This document shows, piece by piece, positions 37,593 through 45,448 of a stretch of DNA of 64,000 nt. Each line of letters opens with the position of its first letter. Within the stretch, counting starts at the first letter, position 1. The notes under the pieces were generated by a model. It made no database searches and was not told the origin of the DNA. It saw nothing but the letters and a program-made list of their open reading frames with translations. The DNA lies in the NCBI GenBank assembly GCA_023422695.1, contig JAFAGN010000227.1:1-64000 (forward strand), read 5' to 3'. The translations under genes and the position numbers were made by a program. Origin of the DNA: Pseudomonadota bacterium (GTDB lineage: Bacteria > Pseudomonadota > Alphaproteobacteria > Sphingomonadales > Sphingomonadaceae).

Positions 37593-39166
37593 AAGCCGTC
37601 CGCCTGCTTGCTCTATCCTTGATGCTGTCAGTCGCGGCGCCAGCCTGGGCCGAACCACCCAAGGACATCGTCGAAAGCGTCGAAACTTTGCGCCAGAAGA
37701 TTGGCACTCCCGGCGTATCGATTGCCATCGTCGAGGATGGCCGGACGACGCTGTCGCGCGGCTGGGGCATCCGCAAACTCGGTGAGCGCGCGCCGGTCGA
37801 CAAACAGACGCTGTTCCAGACCGGCTCGACCGGGAAGGCGATGACAGCGGCGGCGCTCGCGATCCTGGTCGACGAGGGCAAGATTGCGTGGGACGATCCG
37901 GTCATCAAGCATATGCCGTGGTTTCGGATGTACGACGCGTGGGTGACGCGCGAAATCACGATCCGCGACCTGCTCGTCCACCGCAGCGGGCTGGGGCTGG
38001 GGCAGGGCGATCTGATGTTCGTGCCGCGCACCCACTTGACGCGCAAGCAGACGGTCGAGCGCGTTGCGTACCTCAAGCCCAAGACGAGTTTTCGGTCGGC
38101 CTATGCCTATGACAATATCCTCTATGCGGTCGCCGGGCAGTTGATCGAGGAGGTCACGGGCCAGACGTGGGAGGTGTTCATGCGCGAACGCCTGTTACGG
38201 CCCGGCGGCATGAAAGACGGAACGACCGACAGCGAGGATCGCTTTCGCATCCCCAACCGGTCATGGCCCCACGCGCGGCTGTCGGGGCCACTGCGCGGGC
38301 TTGGTCCGCAGCAGGCGCTCAACGAACGCGACGAGCTTGGCCGCAATGGTGCACCCGCGGGCGGGCTTGCATTGAGCGCCGACGACATGGCGGCGTGGCT
38401 GAAGATTCAGCTCGCTTATGGCGCGCTGCCGAACGGGAAACCTCTGTTCAGTGAGGCACAGGCCAGGGAGATGTGGGCGCCGGTCACCCCGATGCCGATC
38501 ACCCCGCTTCCCGACAGCCTGAAGCCTGCGCAGCCGAACCAGCAGGCTTATGCGCTCGGCTGGCAGGTGCAGGATTATCGCGGCCACCGTATTGTCCAGC
38601 ACAGCGGCGGGGTGTTCGGATCGATCACCCGCGTCGTGATGATCCCCGACAAAAATGTCGGCTTTGCGATCATGATGAACAGCGAGGACAGCGGGATGCT
38701 CCTCGGCTTGTATTATGATCTGCTGGACCATTATCTCGATCAACCCGACTATGGCTGGATCGAAAAATGGGAGGCTTGGTACCAATCGCGCCTCGCCGGC
38801 GGGGTGGAATATCTGAAACAGACGCAAGCCTCACCGGTGAAATCGGGGCCGTCGTTGGCGCTCCCGGGCTATGCCGGACGGTACCGCGATCCCTGGTATG
38901 GCGATGTCGTCGTCGGATCCACGGCGAATGGCCTGACGATCGACTTCACCTCGACCCCGCGGATGGCCGGGCGGCTGAAGCATTGGCAATATGACAGCTT
39001 CGTCACCGATTTCGATGACCCGGCGATCGAACCCGCCTATGTGACGTTTGCACTTGATGCCGACGGCAAAGTGACCGGGGTGACGATGAAGGCGGTGAGC
39101 AAGATTGCCGATTTCAGCTGGGACTATCACGATCTGGACCTGAAGCCGGTGGAGGAAAAGAAGTGA
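37589..39166 (+). CDS. Exported serine hydrolase (beta-lactamase/D-aminopeptidase-like)
   Basis: A 525-residue protein with a signal peptide (cleavage after AWA). The serine-hydrolase domain (about residues 25-375) has STGK as SxxK (about 78), YDN as YxN and HSGG as the third motif, followed by a C-terminal beta domain (about 400-520) of the type seen in D-aminopeptidases. Unlike the 659-residue hydrolase of the same locus it has no membrane domain. Start ATG 37589 and end both overlap neighbours by four bases. Confidence 0.82.
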   Translation: MKAVRLLALSLMLSVAAPAWAEPPKDIVESVETLRQKIGTPGVSIAIVEDGRTTLSRGWGIRKLGERAPVDKQTLFQTGSTGKAMTAAALAILVDEGKIAWDDPVIKHMPWFRMYDAWVTREITIRDLLVHRSGLGLGQGDLMFVPRTHLTRKQTVERVAYLKPKTSFRSAYAYDNILYAVAGQLIEEVTGQTWEVFMRERLLRPGGMKDGTTDSEDRFRIPNRSWPHARLSGPLRGLGPQQALNERDELGRNGAPAGGLALSADDMAAWLKIQLAYGALPNGKPLFSEAQAREMWAPVTPMPITPLPDSLKPAQPNQQAYALGWQVQDYRGHRIVQHSGGVFGSITRVVMIPDKNVGFAIMMNSEDSGMLLGLYYDLLDHYLDQPDYGWIEKWEAWYQSRLAGGVEYLKQTQASPVKSGPSLALPGYAGRYRDPWYGDVVVGSTANGLTIDFTSTPRMAGRLKHWQYDSFVTDFDDPAIEPAYVTFALDADGKVTGVTMKAVSKIADFSWDYHDLDLKPVEEKK

Positions 39167-40344
39167 GGCGTTTTGCGATCCTGCTGGCCGCCACCGCCTT
39201 GTCGGCCTGTTCAACTGGCGAGGAGGCGGTCAAAACGCCCGAAGCGCCGCTGCACAGCCGGATGCTGGTCCTCGACACCCACCTCGACACCCCGCTGCAT
39301 TTCGAGCGGCAGGGGTGGAGCTTTGCCGACCGCCACGGCCTGACCGCTGACATGGTTCAGCTCGACATTCCGCGGATGAAAGACGGCAATCTCGATGGCG
39401 GGTTTTTCGTCATCTATACCGAGCAGGGCGCCCTCGATGCCAAGGGCTATGCCGATGCGCTGGCCTTTGCCCGGGCGCGGTCGGACCTGATCGACGCGAC
39501 GATCGCCAAGCATGGCGAGGCGATCGGCCCGGCGCGTACCGCCGCCGATGCGCGGACGCTGACCAAGGCGGGCAAGCTGATCGCCTTCAAATCGATGGAA
39601 AACAGCTATCCGCTGGGCGAGGATCTGACGTTGCTCGCCGAGTTCCACGAAAAGGGCGTGCGCATGGCGGGACCGGTGCATAGCAGGACCAATCAGTTCG
39701 CCGACAGCGCGACGGGCGAGGCGCGCTGGCAGGGATTGAGCCCGCTCGGCAAGCAGTGGGTCGCCGAAATGAATCGGCTGGGTATCGTCATCGACGCCAG
39801 CCATTCGTCCGATCCGGCATTCGACCAGATGCTGGCACTGTCGAAATATCCGATCATCCTCTCGCATTCGAGCCTGCGGTCGGCGAACGACCATCCGCGC
39901 AATCTGGATGAAGGGCGATTGAAAGCACTGGCGGCGAAGGGCGGCGCGATGTGCATTTCGACAATCTTCATGTCGGATATGAACATGACCCCGGCGCGCG
40001 GCGAATTGTTCGGTCAGTACGAACGCATTGGCACGCTCTCTCCTGCGCAGCAGGCCGAACTCAACCGCCAATGGCGCGAGCTCGACAAGACCGAACCGCT
40101 TTGGGCGGCCGATTTCGAGCAATATATGGCGATGGTGCTGCGCGCGATCGAGGTCGCGGGGCCGGACCATATCTGCTTCGGCGCCGACTGGGATGGCGGC
40201 GGTGGGCTGGCCGGGATCGAGGATATTTCGGCGCTGCCGAAAGTCACCGAGCGGCTGAAGGCGGCGGGCTATTCCGACGCCGACATCGAAAAGATGTGGA
40301 GCGGCAACGTGCTGCGCATATTGGCGGCGCAGCAGACGCGCTGA
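39163..40344 (+). CDS. Lipoprotein M19 (renal dipeptidase family) peptidase
   Basis: A 393-residue M19 dipeptidase with a lipoprotein signal (LSAC lipobox, Cys 16). The zinc site looks complete: DTHLD (HxD), FKSMEN for the bridging glutamate, DASHSSD and LSHSS for the two histidines, and FGADWDGG near the end. These enzymes cleave dipeptides and accept a D-residue at the C-terminal position. GTG 39163 overlaps the upstream stop (GTGA). It contrasts with the other M19 protein of this locus, which lacks HxD. Last gene of the locus. Confidence 0.9.
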   Translation: MRRFAILLAATALSACSTGEEAVKTPEAPLHSRMLVLDTHLDTPLHFERQGWSFADRHGLTADMVQLDIPRMKDGNLDGGFFVIYTEQGALDAKGYADALAFARARSDLIDATIAKHGEAIGPARTAADARTLTKAGKLIAFKSMENSYPLGEDLTLLAEFHEKGVRMAGPVHSRTNQFADSATGEARWQGLSPLGKQWVAEMNRLGIVIDASHSSDPAFDQMLALSKYPIILSHSSLRSANDHPRNLDEGRLKALAAKGGAMCISTIFMSDMNMTPARGELFGQYERIGTLSPAQQAELNRQWRELDKTEPLWAADFEQYMAMVLRAIEVAGPDHICFGADWDGGGGLAGIEDISALPKVTERLKAAGYSDADIEKMWSGNVLRILAAQQTR

Positions 40345-40431
40345 ACCACGCGGTGCCGCAGCATCGCGGTGGGACAATCGTCAAGGCGTCGTTAACCATG
40401 TTGCTGAAGCGAATTCTCACCTCGCTCCGGC

Positions 40432-41616
40432 ATGCCTCGCGCTATGTTCGCGCGGGTCCATCTTTCAACGATCACCAGCGTGGCCGCGCTTGCGCTGGCC
40501 GCGGTCGCGGTGGCGGCGCCAGCCACGGCCCATGCCGCGATCGATGCACCCGCGATGAAACTGGCCAATGCCAAGGCCTTTGCGATCGGTGACACCTGCC
40601 GCGCCAGCGTCGTGCCGGCATCGGCGGCGCCCGAATTGGCCGTCGTGCGCGCGCTCGAACCCGAAGCGCCGAGCGCGCTTGACCGCATGCGGATGAGCCA
40701 GGAACAACCGGCGGCGACGGCCGAGGTCGCGCGCGCGCCGGACAGCCCGATGGTTGCCCGCGCGATCACGCGCGGCGCCGACCGCCTGTTCAAGGCCGAT
40801 CGCCCGATGGTGGCTCTGGCGCGGGTCGATTGTAGCGCGCCGTTGGTAAAAATGGCGCTGCCCGCCGTGGTGGACGACGACAGCGAGCTGGGAACCATGG
40901 CGATCCCGGTCGACACGACGCGCTTTGACGATCGCTGGTCGCGCGTGCGCCGGGCGCCTGCCGCGCGGGTGATGCAGGCCCAGCTCGATCGCGCTTCCGT
41001 GACGCGGGGGTTGGGTGAAGCGGCGACGCTTGAGCGCGTCAATCTGTGGGTGAACCGCCAGATCGCCTATGCCGATGACGAGCGCAATTATCGGCAGCGC
41101 GATTTCTGGGCGACCGCCGATGAAACGGTGGCGCGAGGGAGCGGCGATTGCGAAGATTATGCGATCCTGAAAATGCATATGCTGCGCGCGGCGGGGTTCG
41201 ACGACGATCGCATGAAGCTTGTGCTGCTGCGCGATCTTGCGATCAACGCCGACCATGCGTTTCTATTGGTCCGGTCGGCGACGGGCTGGGTCGTGCTCGA
41301 TAATATGACCGATCGCATCTACGACGGGCGCCAGGCCAATGCGGTGCGCCCGATCATGTCGTTCAGCGGCGACCGGCGCTGGATCCACGGCTATCGCGAT
41401 GCGCCCACAGTCGCCCCCACGGTTATGGCTGCGGCTGCCGCGCCCAAGGCTTCGGCCACCATCTTTGCGAGCGCCGCGCCTGCGACGATCGGACGCGCTT
41501 CGTTCAAGACTGCGCTGGCACCCTCGCCGCGGATCAAGCTTGCTCTGGTGCATGTTTCGATCGGCAACGAACGGCCCAGACTGTTCGGACGTTGGTCGCC
41601 GCGCGGAGCCAGATGA
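40432..41616 (+). CDS. LapG-like periplasmic transglutaminase-type cysteine protease (BTLCP)
   Basis: A 394-residue protein with a signal peptide (cleavage near AHA). A spacer of about 130 residues precedes the BTLCP domain (about 160-325), with the catalytic triad visible as GSGDCEDYA (Cys), DHAFLLVR (His) and LDNMTD (Asp). An Ala-rich tail follows. In Pseudomonas fluorescens LapG of this family cuts the adhesin LapA near its N-terminus and is held off by LapD when c-di-GMP is high. A giant adhesin with a suitable PAAG site is encoded 8 kb away. ATG 40432 has only a weak ribosome site. No lapD lies beside it. Confidence 0.8.
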   Translation: MPRAMFARVHLSTITSVAALALAAVAVAAPATAHAAIDAPAMKLANAKAFAIGDTCRASVVPASAAPELAVVRALEPEAPSALDRMRMSQEQPAATAEVARAPDSPMVARAITRGADRLFKADRPMVALARVDCSAPLVKMALPAVVDDDSELGTMAIPVDTTRFDDRWSRVRRAPAARVMQAQLDRASVTRGLGEAATLERVNLWVNRQIAYADDERNYRQRDFWATADETVARGSGDCEDYAILKMHMLRAAGFDDDRMKLVLLRDLAINADHAFLLVRSATGWVVLDNMTDRIYDGRQANAVRPIMSFSGDRRWIHGYRDAPTVAPTVMAAAAAPKASATIFASAAPATIGRASFKTALAPSPRIKLALVHVSIGNERPRLFGRWSPRGAR

Positions 41617-42160
41617 CGGCCGCGACCGCGGTACGCAAAGCAAATAACCCAATTTCAGCAGCTTCGGTGACCCGGATGAGATGTCGCCAAATTGGCAGCA
41701 TCGAATCGGCGGCGACTCGCATCGCGCGATACATTCGAATCGGATTCTTTATCGTTTGACGATCGCCGATTAACCAGAATTGTTAGGGGTTGCGGCCGAA
41801 ATCGGGCTGATGTCCGCGCGATCCATCACCCAAAAGGCTAGCGAATCCGCGATTCTGCGACTGAAACTTAAACCCCCGCATTTCGTGCGATTACAGTCGA
41901 CTCGGCGCCAGCGGGGACGGATCCTGCCTGCGCACCGCGGGAATCGACCATACCTCTTTGTGGGTATGTATCAAAATCCTCGTAGATTCTGTCATTTAGT
42001 TGTATAACCTTTAGGGTAGTTATTGGGTAACGAAACTAAAAGGTTAACTTTTTCAACGTGGGGAGGGGTCCGCCGCGATGAAGATCAAAGGGAATTTGGA
42101 GTTCAGACCGAAGTCCAGACAAGTTGGGTCGCCTTGACTGAGAGTTCAGGGGAGGCGGAA
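41617..42160 (+). promoter_or_regulatory. Long gene-free region before the response regulator
   Basis: 544 bases without a credible gene and noticeably richer in A and T from about 41960 on. An inverted repeat AACCTTTAG (42006-42014) / CTAAAAGGTT (42036-42045) and the near-palindrome AAAAGGTTAACTTTTT at 42038-42053 sit 110-150 bases before the regulator start, suggesting an operator. A TATAAC at 42003 has no clear -35 partner. Confidence 0.45.
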
Positions 42161-42901
42161 ATGTCGCAATTGATCAAGATCTCGCTTTTGGCGAGATATG
42201 AAATCGCGAGGGAAGGATTGCGCAACATCCTTTCCGGCGAAAGCTTTCAAATCCAGGCGTCGGTATCCGACGCTTCGGCGTTGCTCGACCCAGAGGGTCG
42301 GATTGCGGATGACGTCGATTGTCATGTCATCGTCGTCGATGGCGGCGATACCGGTTTTGGCCTCGACGCCTGTCGCCGGATTGCCGCGAAGAAGGAACAG
42401 GCGCGCCTGGCGTTGCTGTTCGACCACTATGTCTTTGAGGACGTGGTCGAGGCGTTTCAGATCGGCGTCGATGCGGTAATCATCAAGGAAATCCTTTGTG
42501 CGCCGTTGGTCGAATCGATCAAGCTGGTGGCGCTGGGTGAGAAGGTTTTCCCTTCGCAACTGGTCAATAACCTGACCAGCTGGGTGCCGGCGGCGCTTGG
42601 CGGCGACTGGAAAAGCAGCGCAGCGTCCGTCGGACTGTCCGACCGCGAAATCGAAATCCTCGAAAGCATCATGGCCGGGATGGCCAACAAAGTGATCGCG
42701 CGCCAGTTCGGTATCTGCGAAGCGACCGTCAAGGTGCATGTGAAGGCGATCCTGCGCAAACTGGGCGTCGAGAACCGGACCCAAGCGGCAACCTGGGGGG
42801 TCAAGAATGGCCTGGGGGAGCCGGTGCAGCTAAACCTTCGCGAGGTAAGGCCCGTTCGCGCCCCGATTAGGCCGCCGCCATTGGCGGGCCGCGCAGCCTG
42901 A
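42161..42901 (+). CDS. NarL/LuxR-family response regulator
   Basis: A 246-residue regulator. The N-terminal receiver-like domain (about 5-125) has VIVVDGGD where the phosphoacceptor aspartate is expected, but the acidic pair near the start is weak (SLLARYEIAREG in place of the usual DD). The C-terminal LuxR helix-turn-helix is clear: LSDREIEILESIMAGMANKVIA and ATVKVHVKAILRKLGVENRTQ. ATG 42161 has GGGGAGG upstream. No histidine kinase is adjacent. Its place between the LapG-like gene and the secretion operon suggests control of adhesion or exopolymer genes, but this is inference. Confidence 0.85.
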   Translation: MSQLIKISLLARYEIAREGLRNILSGESFQIQASVSDASALLDPEGRIADDVDCHVIVVDGGDTGFGLDACRRIAAKKEQARLALLFDHYVFEDVVEAFQIGVDAVIIKEILCAPLVESIKLVALGEKVFPSQLVNNLTSWVPAALGGDWKSSAASVGLSDREIEILESIMAGMANKVIARQFGICEATVKVHVKAILRKLGVENRTQAATWGVKNGLGEPVQLNLREVRPVRAPIRPPPLAGRAA

Positions 42902-42930
42902 CGCGATCGAGCAAGCATCGAAACCGAAAA

Positions 42931-42966
42931 GGGGCGCCGCGACCATCTTCGCAGCGCCCCCTTTTT
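42931..42966 (+). terminator. Rho-independent terminator after the response regulator
   Basis: GGGGCGCCGCG / CGCAGCGCCCC stem with an eight-base loop, then CTTTTT. AAAA on the other side makes it usable from the minus strand too. Confidence 0.9.
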
Positions 42967-43027
42967 GTTGTCCAAACACAGGGTCTTTAAGTCGGGATCA
43001 CATACGATAGGATCGAATGCGAAACCA

Positions 43028-43088
43028 TAGCCCTGAGCCGGTCGAAGGGCACTTCCCGGTGAGGCGCCCTTCGACCGGTTCAGGGCTA
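43028..43088. repeat. Complete palindromic repeat (TAGCCCTGA...TCAGGGCTA)
   Basis: Two 23-base arms (43028-43050 and 43066-43088) are inverted copies with one mismatch, around a 15-base centre. It lies between the converging regulator and HlyD genes. The right arm matches the partial copy at 19-41. Confidence 0.85.
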
Positions 43089-43112
43089 CGATTCAATCCA
43101 AAGCATCCCGCT

Positions 43113-44390
43113 CTAGCGTTCGGTAAACGCCTCGGACCGCGCGCGAAGGAACGGCTTGAACAAATAGCTGAGCACGCTTTTCTTCCCCGTCAGCACCTCG
43201 ACATCGCAAACCATGCCGGGAGTGATCGGCAACTGGCGACGGCCATTTTTCAGATAGGCGACGTCGGTTTCGACGACGACTGTGAAATAAGCTTCCTTGG
43301 TGGTTTCGTCATACAGGCTGTCGGGTGAAATCTGCACGACGCGGCCCGACAAACCGCCATAGACTGCAAAGTCATAGGCAGTGACTTTGACATTGGCGCG
43401 GTCGTTGACCTTGATGAAGGCAATGTCGCGCGGCGCGACGCGCGCTTCGACCAGCAATTTGTCGCCAACCGGCACCACCTGCATGATCTTTTGCCCGGCC
43501 TGAACAAAGCCGCCCACCGTCGTGACCTGAACGTCGTTGACGATGCCGTTGGCGGGCGAACGGATTTCGCTGCGCTGCTGGCGTCCCGCGGCGCCGCGCA
43601 GCGATTCCGAATTGACCGCCATCTTGGCGACGATCTGGTTGCGTTCGTCGAGCGCTTCCTGACGAAACTCCAACCCGGCTGCGGCAACCTGCGCCTGTGC
43701 CTCGCTGATCGCGGCGGCGGCGCGCGACGCGGCCTGTTCGGCGGCGGCGAGCTTGCCGCGCACCTCGGTCACCTCGCGCTGGGCGTTGAGCAATTCGGTT
43801 TGGGGGACGATCGATTTGGCGGCGAGCGGCGCGAGCAGGTCGACCTGGTTCTGCGCGAGCGACAAGCTCGATCGCAGCGACGCGATCGTCGCCTGCGCCT
43901 CACCATAGTCGCGGCGGCGCTGCTCGACCGCGGCGTTCAGCGCCATCCGGCGGCTGCGCTGGGTCGCGGCGCGTACTGATTGCAAATCGGCTTCCTGGCT
44001 GCATTCGGCGGGCCGGATGCCGCTCGCGTTGGGCGTGCAATCGGCCCCCGCGCCGCCATTGCCCTCGCGGCCGAGGCGCGCCGCACGCGCCGCCAGCGAG
44101 CGGTTCTCGGCCTCGATCTGCCCTAGCTGCGACGAGGATTCGGTGTCGTCGAGGCGGACCAGCAACTGGCCCTTGCGCACCGCCTGGCCCGACCGCACGA
44201 CGATATCCAGGATCGTTGCCGGTTCGGCGGACTGGACGATCTGCGCCTTGCTCGACGGAATGACGCGTCCCTGGCCGCGGGTGACTTCATCGACCTGCGC
44301 AAAGCTGGCCCAGCTGACGAAGACGAACATGCCGACGCCCGATGCCAGGATGATCCGGCGCGTGCCGACATAGGGCCGCGATCTGATCAT
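43113..44390 (-). CDS. HlyD-family type I secretion membrane fusion protein
   Basis: A 425-residue periplasmic adaptor. One N-terminal membrane helix (about 13-33) is followed by a lipoyl half-motif (ILDIVVRSGQAVRKGQLLVRLDD), a long coiled-coil hairpin (about 85-265), the second lipoyl half (RSPANGIVNDVQVTTVGG) and a C-terminal beta domain with ITPGMVCDVEVLTGKKSVLSYL. It bridges the ABC exporter and TolC. ATG 44390 overlaps the SleB gene by four bases; last gene of the four-gene operon. LapC is the functional parallel. Confidence 0.92.
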   Translation of the reverse strand: MIRSRPYVGTRRIILASGVGMFVFVSWASFAQVDEVTRGQGRVIPSSKAQIVQSAEPATILDIVVRSGQAVRKGQLLVRLDDTESSSQLGQIEAENRSLAARAARLGREGNGGAGADCTPNASGIRPAECSQEADLQSVRAATQRSRRMALNAAVEQRRRDYGEAQATIASLRSSLSLAQNQVDLLAPLAAKSIVPQTELLNAQREVTEVRGKLAAAEQAASRAAAAISEAQAQVAAAGLEFRQEALDERNQIVAKMAVNSESLRGAAGRQQRSEIRSPANGIVNDVQVTTVGGFVQAGQKIMQVVPVGDKLLVEARVAPRDIAFIKVNDRANVKVTAYDFAVYGGLSGRVVQISPDSLYDETTKEAYFTVVVETDVAYLKNGRRQLPITPGMVCDVEVLTGKKSVLSYLFKPFLRARSEAFTER

Positions 44391-45448
44391 GATCCACTCT
44401 CCTTTGCGGCGACGTCAAATTCGCCGCCCTGCTGCCGCGCCATCATCCGCGAGGCGCGGCTGGTTTCTTCGGGCTCGGGAATTGCGAGTTCCCAGCCGAG
44501 CGATGTATCGAGCCGCCCGCCGGCGTCATTGTCGGCGCGGCGGTCCTGCATGGCTTCGAGCGTATTGCCGGACGAAGCCTGGATCAGACCTTGGCCCTCG
44601 CCGCCGTCGCGCCCTCGCACCACCGCGCTGCGCGCCAGGATCGTCGGAATTGCCTCCATTCCGCTATAGCGGCCCGAAAACGCCCCGGGCGTGCCCCATT
44701 TGCCGGGCCAGCGATAAAAGATATGCGCGCCGAGCTGTGCGATCTTGACCAGCTTGGGCGCCCAATAGGGTGACACATAATTGGCATGGTAATGGGTCGC
44801 GTGGCCGACCGACGGTTCGACATAGCCTGCAAGCGCGGCGCGCGCGATATCCTCTGCCTCCTGCCATTTGGCGGCATTGGGACGCCGATTGAGCGAACCG
44901 TCGCAGGTAAAGCTGAACTGGCACACCGGGCGGTTGACGCCCTGATAGACGACGCCGCAAATCGATTTTGGAAAGGCGGGGTGCAGAGCGCGGTTGATGA
45001 CGACCTGCGCCACCGCGCGCCGTCCGGCGAGGGGTTCGTAAGCCGCCTCGAAATACACCGCCTGGGTCAGGCAGCGGAGCGCGGTCAGCGCCGCCTTCTG
45101 ATCGACGGTCACCGGGTGGAATGGCCGCGCCGACGCCACCGGACCGGTGGAAAAGGGGATGGCTTCGTTGCGCGTCATCGCCGTTTCTGGCGCCTGGATC
45201 GGCGTGGCGCCCGGATCTTCAGTCAATTGGATCAGCCGCACCATTTCGGGATCGGTGATCACGGGCGCATCGGGGCTGCTGTAACCGGCGTCGGCGGTAT
45301 CGCTGCCGACGAAGGCGAACAATTGATCCCACATCGTCCGCGAGGTCAGCAGGGTGACGACCACCGCCATAATCACCAGCCACTTGATGGTGCGGCGGTT
45401 GTCGTCGCGGGCGACGGTGCCATATCGCCGGGCGGTCGCGGCGGTCAT
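44387..45448 (-). CDS. SleB-type cell wall hydrolase (Hydrolase_2)
   Basis: A 353-residue protein with one N-terminal membrane segment (about 23-40) and a central hydrolase domain (about 140-250): AVYFEAAYEPLAGRRAVAQV, with the presumed catalytic glutamate, then RPVCQFSFTCDG and ATHYHANYVSPYWA. SleB-like enzymes cut peptidoglycan glycan strands. It lies inside the secretion operon, overlapping both neighbours by four bases. This placement suggests local wall opening for exporter assembly or for release of the very large adhesin; that is inference. Confidence 0.88.
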   Translation of the reverse strand: MTAATARRYGTVARDDNRRTIKWLVIMAVVVTLLTSRTMWDQLFAFVGSDTADAGYSSPDAPVITDPEMVRLIQLTEDPGATPIQAPETAMTRNEAIPFSTGPVASARPFHPVTVDQKAALTALRCLTQAVYFEAAYEPLAGRRAVAQVVINRALHPAFPKSICGVVYQGVNRPVCQFSFTCDGSLNRRPNAAKWQEAEDIARAALAGYVEPSVGHATHYHANYVSPYWAPKLVKIAQLGAHIFYRWPGKWGTPGAFSGRYSGMEAIPTILARSAVVRGRDGGEGQGLIQASSGNTLEAMQDRRADNDAGGRLDTSLGWELAIPEPEETSRASRMMARQQGGEFDVAAKESGS

